Shown piece after piece: positions 27,668 through 36,377 of a stretch of DNA of 64,000 nt. The position numbers and the translations under genes are program-made. The DNA comes from Calothrix sp. PCC 7507 (GTDB lineage: Bacteria > Cyanobacteriota > Cyanobacteriia > Cyanobacteriales > Nostocaceae). The notes beneath the pieces are model-generated. The model saw only the letters and a program-made list of their open reading frames with translations. It was not told where the DNA came from and did not search any database. The DNA lies in the NCBI RefSeq assembly GCF_000316575.1, contig NC_019682.1, forward strand, positions 5,877,501-5,941,500, in the 5' to 3' direction. Each line of letters begins with the position of its first letter. The first letter of the stretch is position 1.

Positions 27668-28750
27668 ATGACTGCAACGCTTTTAGAAGGTAGTTCTATT
27701 GAGTCACTGCTGGGGAAAGAGGCAGAAGACCTACTTACCTACAAGGCAAAGGTTTCTCACGATTTACTACATTTACCAGGACCAGACTTTATAGATCGAG
27801 TCTGGCTTAACAGCGATCGCCATCCTCAAGTATTGCGTAATCTCCAACAACTCTATGCTCATGGTCGGCTGGCGAATACTGGCTATCTCTCAATTCTCCC
27901 AGTAGACCAAGGGATTGAACATTCTGCTGGGGCATCTTTCGCACCTAACCCAATTTATTTTGATCCCGAAAATATTATCAAACTAGCGATCGCCAGTGGT
28001 TGCAATGCTGTCGCCACAACCTTGGGTGTCTTAGGCAGCATTTCACGTAAATATGCCCACAAAATTCCCTTTATTACCAAAATCAATCACAACGAGTTAC
28101 TCACATCTCCCAATCAATTTGACCAGATATTATTTGCTGATGTCGAACAAGCTTGGAATTTAGGGGCTGTGGCTGTAGGCGCGACAATTTATTTTGGTTC
28201 AGAGAATTCTACCAGGCAAATTCAGGAGATTAGCCAAGCCTTTAAACGCGCTCATGAACTCGGTTTAGTAACTATTCTCTGGTGCTATCTGCGAAACAAC
28301 AGTTTTAAACAAGACCAAGATTATCACCTCGCCGCCGACCTCACAGGACAAGCAAATCACCTGGGTGTAACCATTGAAGCCGATATCATCAAACAAAAGT
28401 TGCCTGAAAACAACAATGGTTATGGTGCAGTAGCTAAGGCGACTGGTAAGAGTTACGGCAAAACTGATCCACGAGTTTACACCGAATTAACCACTGACCA
28501 CCCAATTGATTTGACTCGTTACCAGGTGCTTAATTGCTACAGCGGACGTGCAGGTTTGATTAATTCTGGTGGCGCATCTGGTAAGAACGACTTTGTAGAA
28601 GCCGTTCGCACCGCAGTTATTAATAAACGCGCTGGCGGTACAGGGTTAATTTCTGGACGTAAGACTTTCCAGCGTCCATTTGAGGAAGGAGTCAAGCTAT
28701 TTCATGCTATTCAAGATGTTTACTTATCACCTGATGTGACCATAGCCTGA
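27668..28750 (+). CDS. Class I fructose-bisphosphate aldolase
   Basis: 360-residue Schiff-base aldolase of the DhnA/FbaB type, which cleaves fructose 1,6-bisphosphate to dihydroxyacetone phosphate and glyceraldehyde 3-phosphate (glycolysis, Calvin cycle). Family motifs are [58 protein letters not shown] and the phosphate-binding region [14 protein letters not shown]. Cyanobacteria often also carry a class II enzyme; none is here. The GAGGA sequence at 27655-27659 serves as ribosome binding site. The gene stands alone. Confidence 0.93.
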   Translation: MTATLLEGSSIESLLGKEAEDLLTYKAKVSHDLLHLPGPDFIDRVWLNSDRHPQVLRNLQQLYAHGRLANTGYLSILPVDQGIEHSAGASFAPNPIYFDPENIIKLAIASGCNAVATTLGVLGSISRKYAHKIPFITKINHNELLTSPNQFDQILFADVEQAWNLGAVAVGATIYFGSENSTRQIQEISQAFKRAHELGLVTILWCYLRNNSFKQDQDYHLAADLTGQANHLGVTIEADIIKQKLPENNNGYGAVAKATGKSYGKTDPRVYTELTTDHPIDLTRYQVLNCYSGRAGLINSGGASGKNDFVEAVRTAVINKRAGGTGLISGRKTFQRPFEEGVKLFHAIQDVYLSPDVTIA

Positions 28751-29117
28751 TCCCATATTTGGTAACTGAGAGTAGGGGGATAAATTAATGATCATTGCTT
28801 GCTCCCCCGACTCCCTTATTTATAATTGCTACAAATGATATAGTGTCCAGATTGCCACAGATTTCCCGCCTAAATTCCAGACAAATAAGTTAACACTCTT
28901 GTTGGCGATCGATATTTGGATTATCAGTTATGAATCCTATCGTGTGCTGAGAAATGATTAAAAATATTTATAGAGCTTGCTCAGACAACCTAAACATCGA
29001 TGATTTTTTGGTTCATTTTATTTGCTCCAAGAAAGCGGTCTAACAATCCGGCTGGAGTTCTCCTACTGTGAATTTTTCATTGGTTATCATAAAGTTAGGC
29101 TTTGAGGAGCATTGAAT
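28751..29117. other. Intergenic region, no feature
   Basis: 367 bp between the aldolase gene and the DUF433 gene. It is AT-rich with one HIP1-like gcgatcga. A 29-codon ORF at 28954 has no support. It presumably holds the promoter of the downstream toxin-antitoxin pair. Confidence 0.35.
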
Positions 29118-29492
29118 ATGACTCTCGCATCAAATGGGCAAGTAGCGATCATTCGCACAGAGCGTGGATTGGCGATCGCCGGTACACGCATCACTGTTTA
29201 TGATGTGATGGACTATTTGAAGGCTCAGTATCCACCAAAGCTTATTCGTGAAAAGCTCGGTCTTAACGATGAGCAAATTCATTCAGCCTTAGCATATATT
29301 GAGACCCATCGTACCGAGGTTGAAGCAGAATACCAAGAATGTCTGCGAACAGCAGCGGAAATTCGGCAATATTGGGAAGAGCGAAATCGCGAACGATTTG
29401 CCAAGATCGCAGCGATTCCCCCTAAGCCAGATCAAGAAGCCCTTCGTGCAAAACTTCAAGCCTGGAAAGCACGCATTGAAGCCCAGTCATGA
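29118..29492 (+). CDS. DUF433 family antitoxin-like protein
   Basis: 124 residues from ATG 29118, with TGAGGAG upstream; a TTG at 29112 is less likely. The N-terminal DUF433 domain (GLAIAGTRITVYDVMDYLKA, LIREKLGLNDEQIHSALAYI) is a winged-helix-like DNA-binding fold found in antitoxins. The C-terminal third is a charged helix (EIRQYWEERNRERFAKIAAI) likely to wrap the toxin. Its stop overlaps the next start (ATGA), so the two proteins are translationally coupled. Confidence 0.85.
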   Translation: MTLASNGQVAIIRTERGLAIAGTRITVYDVMDYLKAQYPPKLIREKLGLNDEQIHSALAYIETHRTEVEAEYQECLRTAAEIRQYWEERNRERFAKIAAIPPKPDQEALRAKLQAWKARIEAQS

Positions 29493-29881
29493 ACTTCCTG
29501 ATTGATTACAACTTAACGGGTGATGCTGTTTTATTCTGGGGAACGCTCTCAGCGGAAGGATGGCTTGACTTGTTATCTATCCGCTTCTTCACGTTTCAGG
29601 AGATTGGATTGCCAATGGATAGTAGTGATCGCGTCGTTTGGCAATTTGCTCAAACCAACCAGATGGTTTTGATTACAGCTAATCGAAATATGAAGGGAGA
29701 CGATTCTCTGGAACAGACAATACGTGACGAAAATACACCGACTTCTCTGCCAATTCTGACAATTGGAAACCCTGATCGATTTGATGAAAGTAGCTATCGG
29801 CAAAAATGCGCCACTCGCCTGATTGAGATTTTGTTCGATCTGGAAAACTATATGGGAGTAGGTCGAATTTTCATTCCATAA
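29489..29881 (+). CDS. PIN-like (DUF5615-type) toxin candidate
   Basis: A 130-residue partner of the DUF433 protein, starting inside its stop codon. PIN-like acidic positions are visible: FLIDYNL at the N-terminus, SSDRVVWQFAQTN, and MVLITANRNMKGDDS, a pattern of Mut7-C/DUF5615 RNase-fold proteins that pair with DUF433. It would cleave RNA when unopposed. Activity is inferred from family and gene order only. Confidence 0.75.
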   Translation: MNFLIDYNLTGDAVLFWGTLSAEGWLDLLSIRFFTFQEIGLPMDSSDRVVWQFAQTNQMVLITANRNMKGDDSLEQTIRDENTPTSLPILTIGNPDRFDESSYRQKCATRLIEILFDLENYMGVGRIFIP

Positions 29882-29976
29882 AACTTTCGGTAGAAAGCAG
29901 TTTTTGCAGTTCCAGGTTGAGAAATACAAATCACAATATTTTGATCTCAGGCTAAGAAACGTAGCATCATCCTAAA

Positions 29977-31803
29977 TTACTTCATCAACATCAATTGCAG
30001 AGGATCTAAACGCACATACCAAGGAAAAGGCTGATCTTTCATAATTGCCCATTTTTCCTTGAAGACTTCTGCTTGTAGATGGTAATCTTGGGGACTATGA
30101 CCAGCAGAATGTAATTTAATAAATAATGTCGTCCGGTGTGGTGTTTCGCTTGTCCTAACAACCCAGCACTGAAATGTATTTTCTTGGTTGGGGTTGTTGG
30201 TAAAAATAATTTGATGGGCACGAATGCCAATGTGGGAAAACTCACTGTTGACAGGTTCAATGACTTGCAAGGTACAACCCCAATCAATTGCTTCCACTTG
30301 CTGGGATGCATAGGAAACAGCACGAGAAAAGTTTTTACATCCAGTTAACTGAGCCACACTGACATTTGCCGGATGCTCAAAAATATTTTGTTTGGAGTCA
30401 TGCTGAACTGCTCTACCATGCTCTAATACCAATAAATTTGGGCAAATTCGATAAGCCTCTTCCATATTATGGGTGACAAATAGTGTCGCACCTTGGTAAT
30501 TAGCGAGAGTGGCGGTCATTTGCTGTTCTAATTGGCTCCGCAGGTGGGTATCGAGTGCCGAAAACGGCTCATCTAAGAGTAATACTTCTGGTTGACTGGC
30601 TAATGCTCTTGCTAAGGCTACCCGTTGCTGTTGACCGCCAGAAAGTTGGTGTGGATAGCGTTCACTGAAAGTGTTGGCGGGACTATCGCCTAATCCCTGT
30701 AATTGCATGGCTGATAGTTGTTCTTCTACTAGTACTCGGATACTCCCAGGGGACAGTCCTTTGGGTAAACCGAAAGCGATGTTTTGTGCCACTGTCATGT
30801 GCGGGAAGAGAGCGTAATTCTGGAATAAAAAACCAATACGGCGATCGCGGCTAGGTACGTTAATTTTTTGTTCTGAGTCAAACAATACTTTACCATTTAA
30901 GATAATGCGCCCCTTTGTTGGTGTTTCTATCCCCGCCAGACAACGCAGAATCATACTTTTACCAGCACCAGAACCACCCAACAATCCCAAGGGTTGCTCA
31001 TCAGCGGTGAAAGCGACTTGTAGGTGGAAACTAGACAGTCGTTTTTCAATGTCTACAAGTAGTCTACCTGGGGACGATGATGTCTGCAACAAAGATGATT
31101 CTCTTCCTTGTCCTCTTTGTCCTCTCTGTCCCCTTTGTCCTCCTTTCTCCCTTAATTCTTGCCAAAAGTTGACGATGATAATTCCTGATAGAGAAATTAC
31201 CATAATAGCGATCGCCCAAAACCAAGCTTCATTCATTGCACCAGCTTCCACAGCAAAATAAATCGCCATCGGAATCGTTTGGGTTTGTCCGGGAATGTTC
31301 CCAGCCAACATCAATGTGGCACCGAATTCACCCAAAGCACGGGCAAAAGCCAGAGTTGTCGCTGCTAAAATTCCTGGGAGTGCTAGAGGTAAACTGATCC
31401 GCCAAAAAATGGTTGATTCTTTTGCACCCAAGGTTCTGGCTACCCGCAGCAGATTACTATCAATCTGTTCAAAAGCTCCCAATGCAGTTTTATACATTAA
31501 TGGGAATGAAACTACTGTAGCGGCGATCGCCGCACCATACCAAGTAAAGACAATGCTGAAATCAAATGGCTGCATGAGTTTCCCCACAGGGCCATTTTTA
31601 CCAAAAAACAGCAGTAACAAAAAGCCGATAACAGTCGGTGGTAAGATTAGCGGAGCGACAAAGACACCTTCAATTAGTGATTTTGCTTTACCGCGATATC
31701 CCAGCATCCAATAAGCAGCAGTAATACCGAGAAAAAAAGTAATAAATGTAGCTAGTAATGATGTTTTAAGTGATATCCATAGGGGTGATAAATCAATTGA
31801 CAT
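29977..31803 (-). CDS. modBC: Molybdate ABC transporter, fused permease and ATPase (ModB-ModC)
   Basis: 608 residues combining two subunits. Residues 1-215 are the ModB permease (five to six helices; EAA loop ARTLGAKESTIFWRISLPLA). Residues 240-470 are the ModC ATPase: Walker A LGGSGAGKSMILR, Q-loop FLFQNYALFP, signature LSGGQQQRVALARAL, Walker B LLLDEPFSALD, switch His VTHNM. The C-terminus resembles a MOP/TOBE molybdate-sensing domain. The linker (about 215-232) is a GQR tandem repeat encoded by 9-bp repeats (near 31105-31150). Such ModBC fusions occur in cyanobacteria. No modA gene is adjacent, so the binding protein must be encoded elsewhere. Confidence 0.93.
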   Translation of the reverse strand: MSIDLSPLWISLKTSLLATFITFFLGITAAYWMLGYRGKAKSLIEGVFVAPLILPPTVIGFLLLLFFGKNGPVGKLMQPFDFSIVFTWYGAAIAATVVSFPLMYKTALGAFEQIDSNLLRVARTLGAKESTIFWRISLPLALPGILAATTLAFARALGEFGATLMLAGNIPGQTQTIPMAIYFAVEAGAMNEAWFWAIAIMVISLSGIIIVNFWQELREKGGQRGQRGQRGQGRESSLLQTSSSPGRLLVDIEKRLSSFHLQVAFTADEQPLGLLGGSGAGKSMILRCLAGIETPTKGRIILNGKVLFDSEQKINVPSRDRRIGFLFQNYALFPHMTVAQNIAFGLPKGLSPGSIRVLVEEQLSAMQLQGLGDSPANTFSERYPHQLSGGQQQRVALARALASQPEVLLLDEPFSALDTHLRSQLEQQMTATLANYQGATLFVTHNMEEAYRICPNLLVLEHGRAVQHDSKQNIFEHPANVSVAQLTGCKNFSRAVSYASQQVEAIDWGCTLQVIEPVNSEFSHIGIRAHQIIFTNNPNQENTFQCWVVRTSETPHRTTLFIKLHSAGHSPQDYHLQAEVFKEKWAIMKDQPFPWYVRLDPLQLMLMK

Positions 31804-31941
31804 AGCTTATTAGGAAATAATTAGCGTGTATAAAAAGGTGTTATGGCTAGAAATCGCTTGAGTGAGTCCAAAATCTCCAGCATTTAAATCAATTAATTTA
31901 TAATTTACCAACTTAATGATAAAAAAGTTGGTAGATATAAT

Positions 31942-31973
31942 AAAAAACTCCAACCCAAGAGCGGATGGAGTTT
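31942..31973 (-). terminator. Intrinsic terminator of msrA
   Basis: Read on the minus strand, AAACTCCA (31973-31966) pairs with TGGAGTTT (31952-31945) around a loop, followed by a run of T. It lies 29 bases past the msrA stop codon, a classical rho-independent arrangement. Confidence 0.7.
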
Positions 31974-32001
31974 GTGGATATAGGGAAAAATCTACAGCGC
32001 C

Positions 32002-32679
32002 TTACTTTTTATACATCTTAGGGAACGCTGTTTGGAGTTTAGCTAGCTTTGGCAATTCATGTGTGACGACATAGCGATCGCCTAGATTACGTACAATATA
32101 GTTCTGATGGTAGGCCTCAGCTTGATAAAAACCGTTCAAGGGAGCTAATTCGGTCACAATTTGTTTATGGAAAGTCTGTGCTTTGTTGAGTTGATTGATA
32201 TAATCTTGTGCGACCTGCTTCTGCTTGTCGTTAACAAAAAAGATTGCCGAACGATATTGTCTACCAGAATCAGAACCCTGTCGATTCAACTGTGTTGGGT
32301 CATGCGCCACCAAAAAATAGACCTTCAGCAGATCTTTATATGATATCTGCGATGGATCATAAATAATTTTCACCGATTCGGCGTGGTCGGTGAATCCGGA
32401 ACTGACAAGGGTGTAGTTTGCAGTTCTGGGATCACCTCCGGAAAAGCCAGAGACAACATCAGAAACCCCCTTGAGATGCTCAAAAACCGCTTCCATTCCC
32501 CAAAAGCAACCTCCAGCAAAAACCGCCGTCTGCTTCCCTTGGGGTGTAGAAGTCGAGATATCAATCGCAGGTGCGGGAAGCATTACACAAGATGCACCAT
32601 ACACAAGTAAAACAGCCAGTGAAATGAGAGACAAGTTGCGTACTAAGTCGCGAGAGAGAGTAAAGCTACGAGTTGACAT
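32002..32679 (-). CDS. msrA: Peptide methionine sulfoxide reductase MsrA, exported
   Basis: Reduces methionine-S-sulfoxide in proteins. The catalytic motif AGGCFWGMEAVFEHLKGV is intact, with family motifs VSGFSGGD, YTLVSSGFTDHAESV, DPTQLNRQGSDSGRQYRSA and FYQAEAYHQNY. The open frame reaches 32757, but ATG 32679 (MSTRSFTLSRDLVRNL) gives a sensible signal sequence (LSLISLAVLLVYGAS), giving 225 residues. The protein is probably exported or membrane-tethered. Resolving Cys residues at the C-terminus are not seen, so recycling may use another route. Confidence 0.93.
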   Translation of the reverse strand: MSTRSFTLSRDLVRNLSLISLAVLLVYGASCVMLPAPAIDISTSTPQGKQTAVFAGGCFWGMEAVFEHLKGVSDVVSGFSGGDPRTANYTLVSSGFTDHAESVKIIYDPSQISYKDLLKVYFLVAHDPTQLNRQGSDSGRQYRSAIFFVNDKQKQVAQDYINQLNKAQTFHKQIVTELAPLNGFYQAEAYHQNYIVRNLGDRYVVTHELPKLAKLQTAFPKMYKK

Positions 32680-32920
32680 AAGGTCGTGAAATCCTGTAAT
32701 TATTAATTTAGTAGATGCATATATTGCTATGGAGATTTTCAAGCTCCATTTATGCATAGATGCGCTTTAATAGATTTAATAAGTTATGTGTAGTATCCCT
32801 CTTTTAACCGAGATATAGCTGAGTTTTGAATGAGAAAATAATAAGAAAATTGGTATGAGAATCCATTTTTTTTGAAAATATCTTAGCATCTCTAGTAAAT
32901 GTCAATTCTGATGGGCTGTG

Positions 32921-32983
32921 AGATCCCCGACTTCTACCCTGCGGGAAGCCACCCTACGGGTGTCTACAAGAAGTCGGGGATCT
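32921..32983. repeat. 15-bp perfect inverted repeat element
   Basis: agatccccgacttct (32921-32935) is the exact reverse complement of 32969-32983, enclosing 33 bases (ccctgcgggaagccacccta...). This cccgacttctt-type element is a common cyanobacterial intergenic repeat with no coding capacity. Confidence 0.6.
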
Positions 32984-33065
32984 GAACACGGCTAACCTAG
33001 CATAATTAGTACGATAGACCGTAGTGGACTGTTTCAGCTAATTTAGTGCTTTAGCGATAGACCGT

Positions 33066-33140
33066 AGGGTGCGTTAGCGACAGCGTAACGCACCATTATC
33101 AAGGATTTGGTGCGTTACGGATTTTATCCTAACGCACCCT
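33066..33140. repeat. Palindromic gcgttacgc-type repeat
   Basis: An 11-bp terminal inverted repeat (agggtgcgtta / taacgcaccct) bounds 75 bp that also contain inner copies of gcgttacg/cgtaacgc. It lies just upstream of the transglutaminase-like gene and forms part of its leader if the promoter is farther upstream. Confidence 0.5.
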
Positions 33141-33197
33141 AAAATACCTGGAGTGTTCACAAACTTAGCGAAAATCAAGATCAAAAAAGGTGTTTCT

Positions 33198-34601
33198 ATG
33201 CCGCAGAATTTTGAACGCAATTTTCTCGAAGAGGTTCGTAAGTTAAAACGGAAAAAGAGAAAGCACATAGCTCAGAAAATAGGGATAATTCTTTTGATTG
33301 CACTTATAGCTATAGGGTTTATATATTTCTGGCTACAAAGCAATCTCTTCTTAAAAATAGGCAATATGTCTATTAGTACAAAACCGCTGGTTTTAATTAT
33401 TATTGGACTACTGATAATTTTAACTGTTTATATTATTAATAATCCTAGTGCAAAACTTCGCTATCAATCTTTTCTATCTTCCTTAGAACTTCTCAAAACT
33501 ATCAATTATAAATATTTTATAGGTTTTACCCTGCTGATAATAGCACTAGTTTATCAAGCCAACCCATTTATAATTATTAATCCAGTTAATGATTTTGTCA
33601 CTCATCTAGTATATAAACCTACACCCCCTGTATTAAATTCACCTTGGCCCTGGACAGATCATCAAAAAATTCATCCAATTGTTGTCAATATGCCATCCGA
33701 GGTAGAAACAAGTATTAAATCTGTTGCTGAATATATTGCTAAACAAGAATCAGATCCATACTTGCGAATTAAAGCGTTACATGATTATGTAATTAGCCGA
33801 GTTACTTATGATTTAGAAGTCCTGAAAACAGGAATAAGACCTCCTCAAGATGCTCAAACTGTCTTTCAAACTCACAAGGCAGTTTGTGAAGGCTATGCCA
33901 ATCTCTTCATGGCATTAGGACAGAATATCGGTACAAAAGTTGTTTATATCCAAGGGAAAATTCGTCAAGACTTAGCTCCTATAGAATTAATTCCTAAAGT
34001 ATTAAGACTTTTAAAGTCTAATTATGATTGGACACTTCATGCATGGAATGCAGTGAAAGTTGCAGATAACTGGCAATTAGTGGATACAACATGGGATGAT
34101 AGCGATTCTAATGCACTTGGTTCTTCGTATAGCGCAGACTACCTTATGCCTCCTCCTCAAGTAATGAGCATGAGTCATTTTCCCAGTCATTTAAACTGGC
34201 AACTTTTATCTATTATTTTAGACCAGAATAATTTTGAAAAACAACCTATTCTCACACCTCAATTTTTCACCGAAAATTTATTACTAATCTCACCAACTGA
34301 ATATCAAACAAATGTTAAAAATGCCGCTGAAATTTTGATTAAAACTCCTGCAAACTACCAAAAGAGAATTGCTGCTATCTTTACAAAAATAAAAGAAGTT
34401 GATTCTTCAATCTGGGATTTACCAAAAGATAATCAAGAAGAAAGGCAGCAAAATTTCAACAAGTGCCAAAGTCAACAAAATACTCAAGGAAAAATCCATA
34501 TATCCTGTCAATTTCCGGAAGTGGGAGATTACCAAGTTCTAGTTTTCAGTGTGGGAAAAAATGTTAGTCCTATCGGTCAAATGAAATTTCATGCTTTATA
34601 G
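33198..34601 (+). CDS. Membrane-anchored transglutaminase-like cysteine peptidase family protein
   Basis: 467 residues from ATG 33198 (MPQNFERNF), with AAAAAGG upstream; the GTG at 33153 lies in repeat DNA and is rejected. Three hydrophobic helices occupy about residues 25-145. The outer part has a transglutaminase-like core: nucleophile Cys in TVFQTHKAVCEGYANLFMAL, His in WTLHAWNAVKV and Asp in LVDTTWDD, a complete triad. A C-terminal 130-residue region is helical then beta. Relatives are often peptidases or cell-wall enzymes; the substrate is unknown. The gene is more AT-rich than its neighbours, which could mean transfer. Confidence 0.85.
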   Translation: MPQNFERNFLEEVRKLKRKKRKHIAQKIGIILLIALIAIGFIYFWLQSNLFLKIGNMSISTKPLVLIIIGLLIILTVYIINNPSAKLRYQSFLSSLELLKTINYKYFIGFTLLIIALVYQANPFIIINPVNDFVTHLVYKPTPPVLNSPWPWTDHQKIHPIVVNMPSEVETSIKSVAEYIAKQESDPYLRIKALHDYVISRVTYDLEVLKTGIRPPQDAQTVFQTHKAVCEGYANLFMALGQNIGTKVVYIQGKIRQDLAPIELIPKVLRLLKSNYDWTLHAWNAVKVADNWQLVDTTWDDSDSNALGSSYSADYLMPPPQVMSMSHFPSHLNWQLLSIILDQNNFEKQPILTPQFFTENLLLISPTEYQTNVKNAAEILIKTPANYQKRIAAIFTKIKEVDSSIWDLPKDNQEERQQNFNKCQSQQNTQGKIHISCQFPEVGDYQVLVFSVGKNVSPIGQMKFHAL

Positions 34602-34737
34602 CAATTCTCGGTTACGTGAGTTACACCCCTAAAGGCACGGCACTGCTGTGCTACTACAGCTTGCGATATAATTTTGTACCGCATCTGAGTGGGAACCGCT
34701 ATATAAATGCTTAATAATACTCTAGTCTTTACCAACA

Positions 34738-35169
34738 ATGGATGAGATATTTATGTTAACTGCTTTAATTCAAAGTAGAAAAGCTTTACCAGAATGTTTA
34801 CCCAACCCACCAGTAGGATGTGTAATTGTAGACTGTGAAAAGATAGTAGCAACAGGATACACAAGAGCGCCGGGGAAACATCATGCTGAGGCTGACGCGC
34901 TCAATCAGATTCGAGACCAAGTTTTTGACTGCTTGAAAATGTATGTAACTCTTGAACCTTGTTCTTTTCATGGTCGCACACCTGCATGTGCTTTAGCGAT
35001 CGCCCAAGATCCGCGGATAAGTGAGATATATGTATCTATAGTTGATCCAGAACCCCGCAATAATGGCAAAGGATTAGATATTCTGCGAAAAGCAGGAAAG
35101 ATAGTTCATGTTGGGTTATGTGCAGATGAGGTGAATGCCTTTCTCCAGCAATATCTATTAAAGGGATGA
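34738..35169 (+). CDS. RibD-type deaminase domain protein (standalone)
   Basis: 143 residues with the zinc deaminase fold of the RibD N-terminal domain: NPPVGCVIV, zinc ligands in HHAEADAL (HAE) and LEPCSFHGRTPAC (PCxxxGxTPxC), and IVDPEPRNNGKGLDILRKAG. In riboflavin synthesis this domain deaminates the pyrimidine intermediate; here the C-terminal reductase half is missing and the protein ends cleanly. It may be a dedicated single-domain deaminase or act on another cyclic amine. No riboflavin gene is adjacent. Confidence 0.88.
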   Translation: MDEIFMLTALIQSRKALPECLPNPPVGCVIVDCEKIVATGYTRAPGKHHAEADALNQIRDQVFDCLKMYVTLEPCSFHGRTPACALAIAQDPRISEIYVSIVDPEPRNNGKGLDILRKAGKIVHVGLCADEVNAFLQQYLLKG

Positions 35170-35227
35170 TAAAATCAGCGATCTGAGAGTTGCTATAATG
35201 CGATCGCCTGTTTCACTCCCACCAAAT

Positions 35228-35596
35228 CTAAAACTTCCGCATATTCCAACTAACGGGGTCAAAATCTTGAGAAAATCGCGTGCTGTCATCATAGCAAGCG
35301 CCACTCAGATTAGCGCCATACAGCTTGGCATAGCTGAGTTTGGCTCCCCGCAGATTAGCTTCATTCAGTTTCACACCACTTAAATTAGCTCTAGTCAAGT
35401 TGGCTTTGGCGAGGTTAGCTCGACTTAAGTCTGCTCCCCAAAGTTTAGCTTTAGCAAGGTTGGCTTGACTTAAATCTGCTCCCCAAAGATTGATTCCTGG
35501 TAAATAAGCGCCAATTAATCTCGCTTTACTCAGGTTCACCGCTGGAAAATGTTTCTCCCCTGCGGTATAACGCTGCTGTAATTCATTAGCATCCAT
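35228..35596 (-). CDS. Pentapeptide repeat protein
   Basis: 122 residues dominated by A(D/N)LXX repeats (SQANLAKAKLWGADLSRANL ... LTRANLSGVKLNEANL), about 15 units, which fold as a right-handed quadrilateral beta helix. An N-terminal 25-residue stretch (ELQQRYTAGEKHFPAVNLSK) is typical of cyanobacterial members. No signal peptide, so cytosolic. Function unknown; such proteins are abundant in Nostocales. Confidence 0.9.
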   Translation of the reverse strand: MDANELQQRYTAGEKHFPAVNLSKARLIGAYLPGINLWGADLSQANLAKAKLWGADLSRANLAKANLTRANLSGVKLNEANLRGAKLSYAKLYGANLSGACYDDSTRFSQDFDPVSWNMRKF

Positions 35597-35617
35597 AATT
35601 CGTTAACCTTGATCAAT

Positions 35618-35659
35618 GGGAGTTGGGAGTTGGGAGTTGGGAGTTGGGAGTTGGGAGTT
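35618..35659. repeat. Heptamer tandem repeat (gggagtt) x6
   Basis: Six perfect copies of the 7-mer gggagtt between two minus-strand genes. This is a short tandemly repeated (STRR) array of the kind widespread in heterocystous cyanobacteria. Confidence 0.85.
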
Positions 35660-35685
35660 ATTCTCCCACTCCCTACCCTTGTTGG

Positions 35686-36237
35686 CTAAATTCTAGTTTT
35701 AATTTGAGTTATTTCAAAATCAAAAGAGCCTAGTAAGCGATCGCCAGCATACACCTCTATCTTATGCTTACCAGGGGGATCACCAGGGGTTATCGTCCAA
35801 AAATTCTTAATTACACCATCAGTAGTTTTCACTGTACGCGTTGTCACCGCTTCCTCGCCAGTTGGAGATATTGCAAAGTTTTCTGTGCTAGTTGTACCCC
35901 AGGTTTCTGGACGTTTTGGTAATCGCAAGATTTCTTTCCATGTCACTTCACCCTTGTAGTCCTTGAGTTGAATTCGCCACCCATATCTATTACCCTCCCG
36001 AAATGGCACTCTCATCGTCGGGATAAAGGTAAATTTGCCTGGAGAATCAACTCTCTCAACCCCAAACTCAGCTTTATTGACAGTAATCGCTTGAGGATTG
36101 CTGGAGTTAGCAGGTGTGGCGACAGGCTTCTGTGCTAAAAGAGAATTAGCGCTAATCGGTTCAGCAGCCATTACCCCAGAGATTAGCCAAGAAGATGAAA
36201 GTAAAACTGTAGCAACCCAAATTTTCATTAGCATCAT
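35686..36237 (-). CDS. Hypothetical exported protein with beta-sandwich-like domain
   Basis: 183 residues with a signal peptide (MKIWVATVLLSSSWLISGVMAAEP). A short Pro/Ala linker leads to a beta-rich domain (FIPTMRVPFREGNRYGWRIQ ... TVKTTDGVIKNFWTITPGDP ... KIEVYAGDRLLGSFDFEI) that looks Ig-like. Starts at 36237, 36234 or 36228 are possible (MMLMK). I do not recognise a named family. Likely periplasmic. Confidence 0.75.
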   Translation of the reverse strand: MMLMKIWVATVLLSSSWLISGVMAAEPISANSLLAQKPVATPANSSNPQAITVNKAEFGVERVDSPGKFTFIPTMRVPFREGNRYGWRIQLKDYKGEVTWKEILRLPKRPETWGTTSTENFAISPTGEEAVTTRTVKTTDGVIKNFWTITPGDPPGKHKIEVYAGDRLLGSFDFEITQIKTRI

Positions 36238-36377
36238 TGTAGCGGTCAGATATTTGGTATTTATTCAAATATTCCAACCTCCTCTCCGGGTTGTGTTGGG
36301 AGATTTTGGCTGTTTTAGGTGGCTGACATTTGGGGGAGCGCTTCTTACTTCGCTTAAAAATTGCTATCCTCTATTCG

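Noticed and set aside
28954-29043. 29-codon ORF (MIKNIYRACSDNLNIDDFLV...)
   Set aside because: No ribosome binding site, no recognisable family, AT-rich gap.
33153-33197. Upstream GTG start of the transglutaminase-like gene
   Set aside because: Lies next to the gcgttacgc repeat; ATG 33198 has a better ribosome binding site.
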